Origin: Cristatella mucedo
Lineage: Eukaryota; Bryozoa; Phylactolaemata; Cristatellidae
Length of the DNA: 64,000 nucleotides
Direction: 5' to 3'
Assembly (NCBI GenBank): GCA_009760855.2
Contig: WPIO01000170.1
Location: 359,501 to 423,500, forward strand
Part shown: positions 34,236-46,836 of the stretch, piece after piece
Layout of the letters: every line of letters begins with the position of its first letter
Numbering within the stretch: the first letter of the stretch is position 1
Position numbers and translations under genes: made by a program
The notes under the pieces: generated by a model
The model's input: only the letters and a program-made list of their open reading frames with translations
Databases searched by the model: none
Told to the model about the DNA's origin: nothing

Positions 34236-36450
34236 CTAATGAAGACTGCTATAAACTATGGAAGACTGCTGCAAACCTAGCTATTAAGGCGTACTTTTTT
34301 TATTACTTGACACTGCAGCAAGACTAATTTTTCTCACAGCTGCAACTTACGTCGACGCAGGTAGGTATCAGTACTGAATGAGAAAAAAAACTTGTATGAT
34401 ATCTAATATTGCAGGTGAGCCATGCAAGTTTGGTGTTGACTAAAAAGTAAATCGGTTATTGCGAGAAAAAATTCTCCATTCTCGTGTGTCACTAAAAGAC
34501 GTCCGTGGGTTTGATTTAGTTTTAATTATCAATTCTTCTCTCTTAAAATTTGTTTTCTATAATTTAGTTTCTGTCTCATGCTACATCAACTATTTTTGCA
34601 CATGCATGCAGAATCCAGTGACTGATTAAAATGCAGCTCTGTAAGTGAGTAAATAAGCAAGTAGTAAAACTAGGCGTGCATGCTTAGAGCCATGTGGGTG
34701 ATGCAGGCAAACGTCGGGCGCTGCCCAACATTTGGTCAAACAAGCTATTATTTACAAGTCTTACATTTTCTCTATCGTGCAATTAATTTACATTATGTGT
34801 GAGAAGCTTACCAGCCCACCAGAATATATAGTTCGTTTTTGCAAAATTGCTTGAGCTTAATCTTTAATAAGCTTCTAAATTAAAAATCAAAATTAATGAG
34901 TTTTTTTTAGATCTTCTAGAGTCAAACTATTTTTATTTTTGTGAATTAGAGCCAACACTTACTTAGGTGGCTAAGATCAGAGAAACGCGCAATAACATAA
35001 CAACTCAACGCTTGAAATTGAAAATCAGTTGATCCGGTAGGCCCCAATGCTGGCACCAACGGTTTAGCATTTTCGCAATTAGTGCGGTACCGTCAAAAAT
35101 AGAGATGAAAATATTGGCTGGACCACTTCCTAATAGAACAAATGCCGAATAAAATAAGCAATAGTATGCTGTGATTATTTAATGGATGACTGATACTTAT
35201 TACAGAATAGAAAGTCACCGGCGTCGATCTCGCACTTGAAAGAGTCATGTTCTGCGATAGGTCAAATAGTCGCCAGCTTTCTCTGTTCTTTCCCAACACG
35301 TGTATGTCATACGACTGAGCGATTCGTCAGCAAAGGTTAACACAGCGTATCCGATCAGTCAACCTATCATCTCCTTGCATTTATTGGTAAGAATTACGCT
35401 TTAGCACCGAACCCGCTGCCTTAACTGCTGCTATTGTAGATTTCGTGAAATCTAATGCGGCATCCGAGTAATATACGATTACAAATGGTACGGTCAAGAC
35501 TTGCTTTGCGATTCCTATGAGTTCTTTGCCCTTAACGCCGTAGAACTCACGCACAAAAGAACGTGAAATTTCTTACCGCCTACCCATTCCCTTTCACTTG
35601 TACAATATTTTCTGCAATTGTAATATTTCAGTTCCACGATCACGGAACTTTGCTGAGCACTCGACCGTATATGGCTATCATTCAGTCTGCACCTTGTGTC
35701 CGCTTACATAAATCACCAACTGTGAATCGCGAAGCCAGGGGAACCTTCAAAATCTTGATGCCATCCGCACAAAATTATCCTGGTCGCTCGTTCTGCTCGA
35801 TCCTAAAAGCGGCGTGCCTCCGCTCCATCTATTCCAAGTCCGACCTGCCACCAGTTTTGAATTGCTATAACATGAAGCCAGCCGATTTTCTGGCCAAATT
35901 TACGTCTGCACTTTCTAGTGAATGCATTCTAAACCTCATCCAAATAGCCAATGGTTCTCTCTGAAGTCTTAAACTATCGAGGACTAATTTTTGGCAGCTT
36001 AACAACTTGCGGACAATATTAGACTTCCGGCAAAATGATTTGGCATGCAAGGGTTAGTGTAGGTCGTCCCAAGCCACACTTGACCAGGTTAAATCTAGCT
36101 GTTATGAGAAAATTGTGGACTCACCGATGCGCAATCTATTAATGATGGTGCTGACTACTAACGATCGGATTAACAGATCCCAAATCAGAATTGTATATTG
36201 CGATCCATCCTTGTGAGGATTTAGCAGATAACTTTTCTAGAACTTTTCTCTTAAAGTTGGTAATATTTAAGAGCTCAGCCGGAATGTAAAATCCATACTT
36301 GACTCTTCATTGGCCGTTCCGTTCATTAATATCTCAATTCAAGCCCAGAACTAATGACCTCGAATTGAAATTCATTTCCTCTCTATGAAGACCGCTAGCT
36401 CTACACATCTCGTATCTACCGTTGTTCCAATCCTGAGATGCATAGATCTG
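34236..36450. other. Unassigned A/T-rich sequence with one 133-codon frame
   Basis: The frame at 35563-35964 is among the longer non-repetitive ones in the window, but its product has no motif I recognise and the start region looks ordinary. I see no splice-supported gene structure. The rest is A/T-rich single-copy-looking sequence. Confidence 0.3.
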
Positions 36451-36452
36451 CC

Positions 36453-38741
36453 TAGAGTTTCTGGTAACAGTTTAAAAATAACAGTTAAACGGCTGTTTTC
36501 GCCCAAAATAAAAAAACAGTAAACGGCTGCTTTTTCAACTGTTTTACTTTTTTCTAACGAAAAAGTTTTCAAAAAAGATGTACCATCTGAACCTTCAGCG
36601 TTCATTTTTTATATGAAATATGCAACGGAAAACTATTTTTAATTTTTTTTGAATTGGTGAGTTATTTGCTGTTATAATTTTACCAAATTGGCCAAAAAAA
36701 AGCAAAAATGTAAATGCAATTTGAAAAAATTATGCAAAAAAATTATCAAATTGACCTTGCGGCATTGAAAAAAATATTTATATTCTTTTCAGTTACGTCT
36801 TCAATTTTGAAATAAAAAGAAAAACGAAAGAATAATATTACTGAAGAAATAGATGGTCAATGTTTACGACGCAATAAAATCGTCAACTGCTTTGGAAAAT
36901 TCACGACGACGTTAATGAATCGTCTGAAAATACAGTAACTTCATTTGTATAGACCTTTTGGATTATGTACATCCAAAGAAGAGCCCGCGAACAATAAGAG
37001 GACTAAAAAAATTTCCGATTTCCCAGGCAAAAGAGTCTAAAGAAAATTTTTACCGATCTGGCTACTGATAGAATATCGATTAGAATTGTCACCAGAAACA
37101 AGTCATTATTGCTATCATTTTCTCGAGACGGATTCAAACTTCCGGCAAACGAAAGCAAAGTGATGAAGCCGGCACGACGATCACGAAGAAAAGAGAAACA
37201 AAATGATTGATGATATAAATGGAAAACCTGAGAGATGAGTAAGAGATGAGATGAGATGAGAGCTTGGCACGACTACGGATAAATAAACAACCGTTAGAGG
37301 ACGTCGATTCTTCGGAGTCCACATTCATGATAGCGGCGATAAAAGCATGATCCAGACGGATCTTATTCACATATTTGGTTTGTACACTGCTCTTAATAGG
37401 TCTAATCAACAAAACAGCATTTCAAAGTTTATTGAATAGCAATGGAGTTGGATTTAGTGCGATCTACTGCGGACGGCATTGCAGTTAATAAGAAATGCAT
37501 GAGCCACATCGATGTTATCAGACATTTCTGCCTGAGCCTTGGTCTGCACCTTTGATCATGTGACAGGTTTTAAAAAAGAATACTGAGATTGACAATATAA
37601 ATCTGGATAGTAAAAATATTAATGAAATGAGTAATTTTGAACAGGTACCGACTCGGAAGTGATCGGCAATGGTACATTAGAAGAAGACGTCGATTACCAC
37701 GATATGTTCACGAAATCTTGCAAGTTGATCAGATTGATCAAAACATCAACTGTTTAAAATAATTACTTGAATCCAATATAAAAGCTTAGTTCGGACGCGA
37801 CATTTAACTGTAGTTTGACATGAAAAGGTACATGAACTCCATTCCAGCAATGATAAAGCCACTAGTAAAGACAGAAGTCGCCATCCGTGTGACGCTAAAC
37901 AAATTCAACGCCGTGGAAATTATTGAGTCGCCAAGTTGATGAGTGCTGACACTTTTAAAAGTAACTTTTAACTTTTAAACTTTTTTAACTTTAATTTTAA
38001 AACTTAAGCTCGGAAGCTCTTTCTAACCAGAATAATGACATTAGTAGGAAGCTCATGAAAAACTTGAAATGTCGCGCTGAAGAGTGATTAAACAAAGATC
38101 TCATGAATCTCTTTAACAGTCTCAAATATTCATATGTCTTCCCGCCAAAAAATACGCATAATTTCGTAGGAAATCTATCGCCTCGTCTATTTCGAATCAG
38201 CGATGTAGAAATTTTCATTGAGCAGTCGTGAAATGATGCTGAAATTTTAAACTTGTCTCTTCAAGATAAATTTATTGTGTCGCTTTAAAAAAGCCAGATC
38301 GTGAATTTCAGTAGGAGGGCAAAACAGTTTCAAATGGCTCAAGTCCGAATTCAAGCTCTTTATGATCTCTGGCCAGCGTAAGGAAAATCTCCAGAAATTT
38401 TACAAAGCTATTCTATCCACTAAACTGATATCGATGGACATGCGAAACGTTTTTCAGTCTGTACGAATTTTATTCCTGTTTAAAATTGAGATCACGTCTC
38501 TCAGACAGTCGCTCAATGCACTTGTGTTCTTGAAATATTATTAAATGAAGGAAAATGTATTGATTTAGAACCTCTCACGAAAGATATATTTAATAAAGGA
38601 GTTTATCCAAATAATATACTATGGACTGTCAAATTTGTGATATAAATGAAAAATAATAGTAAAACAGCAGTTAACAGTGACTTTTGAAAACTGAGAACAG
38701 TAAACAGTGGTTTTTCAAAAATGACTATTTCTAATTTCCTA
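36453..38741 (+). mobile_element. Decayed hAT-superfamily DNA transposon
   Basis: Two coding remnants fit hAT transposases. At 37499-37580 the frame reads SHIDVIRHFCLSLGLHL, then stop, SCDRF, stop, like the C-x-(A/S)-H-G-x-H-L...C-D region of the catalytic domain. At 38395-38550 it reads FYKAILSTKLISMDMRNVF and, after a gap, SLNALVFLKYY, like the C-terminal dimerisation domain. Terminal regions have inverted AACAGT/ACTGTT-rich subterminal sequence on both sides. Candidate 8-base target duplications are GATCTGCC (36445-36452) and GACCTACC (38742-38749), two mismatches. Length is about 2.3 kb, short for an autonomous hAT. No frame is intact. Confidence 0.65.
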
Positions 38742-38807
38742 GACCTACCGATGACCGCCGGGTAATTAAGTACTATTGATAAATGGATATTTTTACTGCA
38801 AGCTAAT

Positions 38808-38880
38808 AGAATTAAATCTCTTTCTAGGCACCATACATAATCTTCCAAGGAAGCATATCTATTGATTAGTGATAGCATGC
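38808..38880 (-). mobile_element. L2-like LINE tail fragment (ATT-tail type)
   Basis: AATCTCTTTCTAGGCACC and AAGGAAGCAT blocks match the reversed tail at 3470-3515. It lacks the ATT run and much of the tail, and abuts a tail of the other type. Confidence 0.5.
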
Positions 38881-38887
38881 ATATATT

Positions 38888-39300
38888 TATCTCCGTCTGT
38901 AACTCCACAAAGTCATAAAGACCACGTGGGTGTTACGCAGGAGAGTTGTGTATAGCGCAATCACAGCCTAAGCGGCTTTCGGTACGCATTCGGTAGCCAA
39001 CAGACTTCGTCTCACGCAACAAAGAGAAAGTGGGAAGCATAGCAGAGTCAGAAGAGCAGTTGAGGTAGTGAGTAGCATGGAAGTAGCAGCTCAGGACCGC
39101 TGAAAAGGATGAGCCATAGACGGCAGCAGGAGAGTAGTTGTCGTTGCATAAGAATCGTGGAAGCGAGTTCCACAGTCTAGGACCTGCAGAGCTAAAGCTT
39201 CTGTCGCCGACGGTCTTTAAGAGGAGGAATAGAACAGCTAATTTATGACCGAGCATAAGCACAAAAAGGACATTGCGCACCGATGCTGTGAGGAGCAGAC
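38888..39300 (-). mobile_element. 5'-truncated L2-like LINE, C-terminal end plus second tail type
   Basis: On - the frame 39280-38933 reads VGDRSFSSAGPRLWNSLP near its start and GYRMRTESRLGCDCAIHNSP at its end, matching 27.99-28.27 kb of the long LINE. The tail (CATAAAGACCACGTGGGTG on +) corresponds to 28.28-28.33 kb. The 116-codon frame is uninterrupted, so this insertion is younger than the long copy or simply lucky. Confidence 0.85.
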
Positions 39301-39319
39301 GCGTGCTTAGTTTTTTTAT

Positions 39320-39960
39320 TTCATCACGTGGCGGATTGTCGTGATTTCAGTCGGGAGTGAGATCCAAGCTTTGAGAGCATGAGTACTAAAGGCAGGACTG
39401 AAACATAATTTGAAGTAGGTTTAAGGCACGGCTAAAGGACGCGTCCGACGAGCGGCTGGTACGGTGCCTTGCCTCAATGGAAATTAGTTCGGAAATGTAG
39501 GCTAGAGAAAACGAATGAATGGACCTAAACGTAAGTGACACGAGCTTGAAGCCGATATGCATGCTTGATAGAAATAAAATAGGCTAGCGATAAGCAGAGT
39601 CGTGTAGCAAAAGAAAACTGCGAGCAAATGACATTCCAGCATAGTTAGTGATTTCACTGTAAGCCCGTTATTGCATTGAGCGGAGTTGCCTGCGAGTTGT
39701 ATGAGTATCAGAAGCTAAAAAGGGAAGTCACAAGAGTATTCACCAACTTGAATGCGGTTTCCCTGCCTAAGCAGGCACGAATTTCCGAAGTATTACGCCG
39801 CTGGAAGTAGGCAGACGTGATTTTGCAACTGATTTGGTCGTGAGTGTAATGTCATTACGAACAAGGACGCCGCGATTTGGCGTAGATGTGATGGTAGAGG
39901 GGTAATGGGGGAGAGCCCAATTTGAAAGATAGATTTTTCTTCCTGAGGAATACATATGTG
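39320..39960 (-). mobile_element. Possible further LINE-derived sequence
   Basis: The first part (GGGAGTGAGATCCAAGCTTT, then CGAGCGGCTGGTACGGTGCC) matches the reversed coding end found at 3.73-3.88 and 34.08-34.21 kb, so it is LINE derived. The remainder to about 39.96 kb looks like continuing upstream or untranslated LINE sequence but has no decisive motif. Confidence 0.45.
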
Positions 39961-40186
39961 ATTAGTCTTAGATACTTTACCTGTATTCTTCAAGGATCCT
40001 GCCTTAAAGCCACTCACTAGGAAGCTGAACCGCACAAGCGGAACTGTCTGGACTTTTTCTCAAACTGCTTATTTCACTTTGCATCAAAGACAGTGTTCGT
40101 ATCAGCCCTGGCGCATTGACTTTCTTCCTTAGATGCGATTGCTGTTTCAAAATAAATGTGCACTACTTCTCCTTTATTTTTGGGCG

Positions 40187-40197
40187 GGGGGGGGGTT
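40187..40197. repeat. Poly(G) run
   Basis: Eleven or so consecutive G in GGGCGGGGGGGGGG context. Such a run is prone to length error and G-quadruplex formation. Confidence 0.9.
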
Positions 40198-41350
40198 GAC
40201 GACTCTTCCGACTTTCAGTGCTATCGGCTTACTTGGGCACTACCCCAATTGAGCTGCAGTCCATTTTGGAAGGTGACAAGCGACACCTCATGCTGCAAGG
40301 ACGATAGATACACTGTCGCAGTCGGTAGCAGCTGCCTGCAAGACGGCTGAAACTCTGGTTAAGGAAAAGTCGAAGAGGTCAAAGGCTCAGTCGTTTAATT
40401 GGCGGCAGCAGTCGCATTCTGGATCCCCGCACAAGGCGACTCACTCATAAATAATGGCACCGGTCTTTAGTACGGTTGCATCCCTCGCCAGAGCGGGACT
40501 GAGCAATGCCTCCGTTTATCATCTGATTGTGAGAGACACGAGCCCGTTGTCGTGTCGATGGCTGAAGTCTCGCAGACAATTTTTCAGCACGGTGCCTTCG
40601 GCATGTCACATGTCACTGTCCCAACAGTTTGCTGCGTCGGTACATGCACATTGAGAGCATAGCCGCATGCGAGTGCCAAGTGTGCCACGAGAAACGCGAT
40701 TGCCGGCCGGAGGCGACAAGCATTTTCGCATGGTGCATTCGGTTCCTCTGGTGACGGCTACTAAAGAGCCAGTGTCAGCTACTATAGTTACGCCCCTGCT
40801 CGTAGCAATGCTGCTATGGAACTTGCATCTCCGACTTCCTTTACGAGGGACTCTATATCGGTGGCTGCATATCTCCAGCGCTGGCAGTTGACGGAACCCT
40901 CTTTTTGTTCATTGGCTATAGCTTGACATACTTTGACACTGACATGGGCCAGTCAAGTCGGCAAACCTAGCAGCAGCTTGTGGAGACCTAGAGTATTCTC
41001 TTTAAAACCCCTCGCCGCTGAACGATCTGTATCTGACTTCTGCAAACTCAACGAGGACCATTTGCACGAGTGGCTAGCCCAAGCTCTCGCCATGCTCATC
41101 AAAAACGCAACACGGCAAGGTCACCGAGAGGAAGGTGATTAGCGGCTCAGGAATGACCAAAATCTACTGCCAAAACTTGAGCGACAGCCGCGCTGCAGCG
41201 GCTCAGCCGAACTTACCGGCAAGGCAGCATGTGGCGAATCCTCCATCCTAGAGCGCCTATGCTCCAGAGCGACATGGCGGCCTGATACGTCTTTTCGGTA
41301 ACGGAGGCGGCTAGGCGAGCCTTCGGTGGCTCTGCAGTCGTGGCTCTCCT

Positions 41351-41374
41351 AGAGCGAGCGAGCGAGCGAGCGCG
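41351..41374. repeat. (GAGC)n microsatellite
   Basis: Five to six consecutive GAGC units within GC-rich sequence. Confidence 0.85.
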
Positions 41375-42624
41375 TTTCCTGCTATCCTTGAACGTGAGCG
41401 TCGGCTCATGCTACACCTGCGTCCACCAGTGGGCAGACGGCTTGGAGCACTGAAAGTACCGTGCGCTCAATCCGATGCGTCTCTCCACGGCCGTATTACT
41501 CGATGCATCCCTTCACCTCGGCGACGTGCCTCTGTCGTGAGAGATCGGATCGACCATCCAGCACCACACAAGCGGCGCTGAAACCTGGTAAACTTCAGGT
41601 CAATTACTTCGCTGCTGACGCCATATAAACTGCCGTCTAGTGCAACGTCGTTGAAGCTCGTTGGCCACCTTCGGGCAGGTGTCTGGCTGTCTACCCAGCG
41701 TGTAGGGTCTTCTAGCACGCCCTCGAGGGCGGCCTTGAGCAGCCATTCCTTGCGGCGGCCGTATTTAGTATGGCGAGAGACACCCAATCGAACGATCGCT
41801 CGTTGCTCGAGGCCTTCCTTGACCTTGAGTAAACGTTTTATAACACATGAACGCCTCTCTCTTGCAAGCTCTGAGTCAGGTGGTTGCTACAGGAGTTTTC
41901 TTTCGTTTTATTTTGAGGTTGTCCTCGACTGACTCGCTCGTCGTGCTGAATATCAAAGATTGAGCTTTGGTACCGAATCCGTCATTGAAAGGCGTCGCGC
42001 CGGCTTATAGGCTGGCTCCTACCGTCTTCAAAACGGCCACGGAGTCCGTCACCCAATACGTACTGGTTTACGACGCCTTTTTGGATGAGAAGCTCGTCCC
42101 GCAAAATCTGAGCAATCTCTGGCTGACGACTTGACTGTTATTTCTGCGTCACACGACAAATTGAGTCAGTTAATCGTAGCGACTGAGTTGGTGGCTTCCA
42201 ACATGGGCTGGTACTTCCATTCCAAGATTTGCTAATGCGTGGGCGAGATCTTTAAGTTCCGAATGGCAGCTCCACTGCTCCTGCATGATAATGAGCTGCC
42301 GCAGCTCTCGGAGGATGACTGCGTGATCTATCTAGAAATCTATCTAGCAGGGCCTAGGCAAATTCATGGCCGATATTCCGATGTAATGCCTATCACTTAT
42401 GAAGAACATTATCCCTGTGCATGACTCACTTCTCGTCCCCAACCCGTCTGGCAGTAGCTGGACGCTATTAGGACATTCCTTCAGACCAGATTTTACTACC
42501 TATGCCTGGCAGTGATGGTAAGGAATTAAGTAAAAGTGAAGGTGATTTTATCAGACAGCCTTCCTTGATTACATAGCGGCAGAGGAGCCTCAACCGCTAT
42601 CACCACCTCTTGCAGCGGGAAATT

Positions 42625-42705
42625 AAGGGTCGCTCACTGCAGCACTCGAACCCACGATCAAGATCGTGAAGAGATAAACCACCTTACCTCAGGGGCAAGA
42701 CACAG
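42625..42705 (-). mobile_element. Possible diverged tRNA-derived SINE head
   Basis: On + a reversed B-box-like ACTCGAACCCACGATCAAGA is followed about 40 bases later by CACCTTACCTCAGGGGC, similar in layout to reversed SINE heads at 44.2 and 63.3 kb. No tail is visible. Confidence 0.35.
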
Positions 42706-44095
42706 GGAACCATGGAAATGGCTAGATCCCCATAAGCTGGTAGTAATGTGTCTCTGCATGGAGGCACCCTGCCTGCCTTATTTTTCGTCTTCCCATTTGT
42801 CATTCACTCAGCGAACTAGATGCTGAGGTGACCAGAGGCGATGCATGTGTCGCATAGGCTAGCACCTTGCAATATGCTAAATATCTTGTAAACATATTTA
42901 TTCCACCGTACCTCGCTTCCAGTTGGATCAAGCTACACTTTTCAGGAGCACTCATGCGCCTTTGACCAACGAGATATGCTTACTTTTCCTTAAAAGTCGG
43001 CCGATAGATTGTGACGCCTTTCGGTCTGGCCATGGCACCCCATCCCTGCGGTATTACGTTTCGAAAATTTTAATAAAACTGTTTTTGGGTGCGCCAAAAT
43101 CACTAATAATGAATTATTTGCCCCATCAGGAAAGTAAAAGCGTTTATTCGACCACTTTTTCACAGGTGACGGTCAGGCGTTCGCGGCGCCCCTCAAGTTC
43201 GGATGCAGGTGATGTCTAGGCCTCACAAGTGACCAGGGAAACGTCTTACCCGGCCTTCGAGCCGATCACTTTGGAATTTGCACACTCTCCTTCCGAAGTG
43301 GGCTAGCCGTGAACTTTAAAGTCTGGAGCTGTACCATCGCGCGAGGTTACACTTGCTCCCGCGCATGCACTGGGCCGATGCTTCGATTCAACCCAGTCAG
43401 CAGCGTACCGCCTCTGCTCAAAGCAGGAGGAAACTTTACCTCAGTGCTCCACCATTGCCGACCTTTCGTCCCAAAGGTAACGGCCTGGCATAAGCAGGTC
43501 CTGAGTCGTGGGGCTTCGGGGAAGATCTGACTTGGAGTGCTGAATCTGAGCGAATCTGACTGCGGATCTGAGTCGGATCTCGAGTTTGGCAGCTAGCGTC
43601 ACGTGATCAGACTCGGAGAGGCCAGCGAATGCCTGCGGCCGGACCTCATTACATGCTATCGAACTACGGCGAGCAGCGTAGGCGTCGCCATCCCGTTCGA
43701 CACTATCGACAATGTCGCCTTCGAGAAGGCTAACGACAGCAGTTATACTAAGTACGCAGGCATAACGGACGATGTTTTAGTGCAACGGACGATGTTTTAG
43801 TGCAACGGCGAAGATCAGCAAGCATCTGACTATGCTGCCGCTTTCCGGTCAGGGTACCCAGAGAACGGATGCTGCCTCTATGCTGTGTGCACACCGTCCG
43901 TCGCTGGAATCGGAGGCTATCGTGGAAATCCTGCACAGGCGACGTAGCAATGGACAGTGAGGCTTTGAGCGAGAAATCCGTCTCTGGCAAATGCAGCTAT
44001 GCCGTGCTTCGGCAAGCCGCTTACAAGCCGATGTTAGAGTACGTCCCGACACTCGCCACTTGATGAAAATGACCTACGAAAATTAGGATGTTTAT
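42706..44095. other. Unassigned sequence with a 20-base tandem duplication
   Basis: ACGGACGATGTTTTAGTGCA occurs twice in direct succession at 43765-43784 and 43785-43804. Otherwise only short unassigned frames were seen. Confidence 0.4.
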
Positions 44096-44111
44096 TTATT
44101 TTATTTAAATT

Positions 44112-44236
44112 CCATTTATATAGCGCCCCAAGAGAACTTAATCTCTATTCAGGCGCTTCACATATGCCTCGGGGCTCGAGCCTACGACCTCAGTCAGACC
44201 TTGGTCGGGGCGAGCACCTTAACCGCTAAAAATATC
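44112..44236 (-). mobile_element. tRNA-derived SINE
   Basis: Well-preserved copy. On + it reads tail first (ATATAGCGCCCCAAGAGAAC), then AGGCGCTTCACATATGCC, reversed B-box GGGGCTCGAGCC, and reversed A-box region CACCTTAACCGCTAAA. Its tail (44118-44158 reversed) is identical in 34 of 41 positions to the LINE tail at 56782-56822. Confidence 0.9.
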
Positions 44237-44339
44237 GAGCTGAAATAGAAAGTTTGATGCGTGTTTCCATTATAATTTAAAGCAAGGGCGTATCGAATAA
44301 CATGACACTTTGGTAGCCTCTTGGGCTGTGTTGAGCTAG

Positions 44340-44480
44340 CACTGCGGCTACTGCGGCAGCTGTGGCTGCCGCAGCCGTTGAGCAGCTTCGGTAGCGACTA
44401 GAGCAGCCACTGCCGCCACTGCTGCAGCTGCTTCCGGTTCTGGCGGGGACTTTCTCTCTCCGGCAGCGCCTGCGGCGATC
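44340..44480. repeat. GCN-rich low-complexity tract
   Basis: Imperfect GCTGCGGC-type triplets. Read on - this gives an Ala-rich stretch in a frame that lacks an ATG start, so it is treated as a triplet-rich tract and not as a gene. Confidence 0.6.
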
Positions 44481-45563
44481 CCTTTACCCTCAAAAGACTC
44501 CTCGTGCCAAATTAGCGTTGAAATGCTTTCAGGTAAAGGACGTGCATTGAACAAACGTTATAAAAACTAATGAATCGTACGCGGTTGTGCAAACCTAAGT
44601 AATAGCAGACTTAATGGATACATGACAAGGACTTTTAACGAGTAACACGCAGAGTTAATAACTTCAGAAAATGACTTAAATTCGGCTATTATGTTTGAAA
44701 AAATTAGAGATCCGAGATGTTCTGTTATTAAAGGCGATGAAACGGAAGCAGAAGCGGCCATCAGCAACCAGTGGTAGATTGTCGGGACCGCATCACGATA
44801 TTGTAGCTTGGATCCTGCGACCCCATTAGGTAGGTGATGTAACTATCGCCCAGCAGTAGCTTATATTATTCCAGGAAGAACCCCGCTTTCGTCGAAATGC
44901 TTAGTCTGTCATTTGTGTCAGCAGCTCAGTATGCGACAGCGTGGCAGCAGCACTGCTAGCGTCCATGGCTCTGCACTGTGTCCAAGCTAGTTTACTTCTG
45001 TTTTAGGACGGCAAAACCTTCGGTTCCACGCTCTGCCCTTATTGCTAAAGGACAAGGGAGATAAAAGGTAGAACGCTTCTTTTCGCCAACCGGCCAATAG
45101 CCTCGCAACATTCCATGCACTGCAGAAGACCAGTGTGGCGATGCGCCGTATTGCCATTCACGTGACCCTGCTGCAGCTAGCGGCGGTTAACAGCGGGCGA
45201 ACATTGCGGCGTAGTCTCGTGCGAAATATGCTCTGGCTCGTAGGTGTAGTAAATAAAATCAGAGGCCAACGCGAGTCAAATGCTAGATTCTATCAAATAG
45301 GCCGCATACACGGCTGCCTCTACGACGACCCAGCGCGTATTAAAAGCCCTCCGCATTCGAGTGCCCTTACACATCGGCCGCCAGCCTCGTTTCGCGAAAG
45401 CGAAATTCCCTTTACGTAATGCCGCTCGATGTTCAGATCACGTTTTCTGAGAAAATCTTTTCCAGCCACCGGGTAAACAGCACGCACTTGCGCCTGTCGC
45501 CGCGCTTCATTCCAGCCTCCTGCACAAGCGCGCGCGCTGATGTCGTACCAGTTGCTGAGCCTA

Positions 45564-45564
<1 letters not shown>

Positions 45565-45602
<38 letters not shown>
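45565..45602. repeat. (CCG)n microsatellite
   Basis: About 12 uninterrupted CCG units; encodes poly-Pro on + and poly-Gly on -. Confidence 0.95.
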
Positions 45603-45880
45603 GCCTGCGCACAGGGTCCCGAAGCACCTGCTCACAGGCATTCGGGTGGAGGCCTGCCAAAATCGACGTAAATACGGCCAAGCAGACGCCGACCAACCTG
45701 AAAAGAATCAGGCTGAAGTTTGGCAGGCGGCAGTGCTTTAAAAACATCACCTCGAGAAGTGGCTCCGCGAAGCAGCCGCTTCTCTCATTTCAAGCGCCGA
45801 GTACTCGATCGAGCGCTCGGCGCGCGATGCGGCGGCGGCTCACGCACTGAGCCGTCTCTGGGTGGGCAGTCTTTGCAGAT

Positions 45881-45998
45881 TCCGCCGCCGCTGCTCCTGC
45901 TTCTGCCGCTGCTGCCGCTGCTGCTGCTGCCGCTGCTGCTGCTGCTGCCGCCGCCGCCGCCGCCGCTGCTGCTGCTGCTGCTGTTGCTGCTGCTGCAT
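45881..45998. repeat. (CTG/CCG)n compound microsatellite
   Basis: Alternating blocks of CTG and CCG triplets with few interruptions over about 118 bases. Confidence 0.95.
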
Positions 45999-46632
45999 TT
46001 GCATTAAGAGAAATGCGGAGTGCAGATCGGAGGGCACTATGCCCTGCTTGAATCCTCGACCCCCAAAGCGCGCTGCTGCGCGACCCGTTGGCTAGTGACC
46101 AGGAAGTCAGAATCCCACTGGCGCGGCTGATAATAGCTCTGCTTATAACAAGCGCTATCGAATCGTTACATTAAACGCTGCGAGCTGCTCCGGGGCAATG
46201 TCTGTGCAGTCACAAATAGGCCGCGTGCGAGAAGCGCTGGCTGCAGCGTACGTCAAGCGTACCGAGATAAAAATGCCGCTTCCTCGGGGTGCAGCAAAAT
46301 GTCTTATTAATCTTATTGCTGCTGCGAGCGAAAACCCAACGTATACAAGAAAACACATAGAAAGTGTCGCCAGATCGCGTCTTTCTTTATCGAGAATGTC
46401 GCCACCATCGTTTGTCTCTGCTGCCATCGCAAAGCCGACTTATTTCAAAAATAGCGAAACACTATCGGCGTCAAGCTTCGCCTAAGTCGCACACAAAGCC
46501 TGCGAATCTGCTTCGCTCGTTTGATTCGCTCCGACGCTCGACCGACACCGACTGTCGGCGCTCGAGCGTCAAACGCCGCACGCAGCGCCCGGCGAGACAG
46601 AGCGCACGAACGGAGTCAGAGCACTCTAGCGC

Positions 46633-46634
<2 letters not shown>

Positions 46635-46726
<92 letters not shown>
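46635..46726. repeat. (CT)46 microsatellite
   Basis: An uninterrupted 92-base CT run. Perfect purity over this length points to recent expansion. Confidence 0.97.
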
Positions 46727-46729
<3 letters not shown>

Positions 46730-46775
46730 CGGCACACCGGCCGCTGGGCGCTCGCGATGCTCTCATTCGAAATGG

Positions 46776-46836
46776 CTTCCTCCGCGGCTGCACGGTTTTC
46801 CTCCGCGGCTGCACGGTTTTCCTCCGCGGCTGCACT
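46776..46836. repeat. 21-base tandem repeat
   Basis: The unit TCCTCCGCGGCTGCACGGTT(T) occurs nearly three times in a row. Confidence 0.9.

Larger units (their letters stand above)
39961..42590. other. Unassigned sequence with broken open frames
   Basis: Several medium-length frames occur on both strands (for example 40933-41142, 41651-41932 on + and 41467-41787 on -). Base composition is richer in GC and CpG than around 34-38 kb, and the frames could be remnants of a coding element, but I recognise no polymerase, integrase or host domain. A GAGC tetranucleotide run is at 41351-41374. Confidence 0.3.

Noticed and set aside
35563-35964. 133-codon frame as a possible host gene
   Set aside because: No recognisable motif, no exon borders or partner frames, and it lies between decayed transposons.
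40933-42424. Remnant of an LTR or DIRS-type retrotransposon
   Set aside because: Several adjacent frames hinted at a broken coding element, but I found no protease, reverse transcriptase, integrase or recombinase motif and no long terminal repeats.
44348-44554. Ala-rich frame that looked like a short gene on the - strand
   Set aside because: It opens with TTG, not ATG, and the Ala run is simply the GCN-rich tract.
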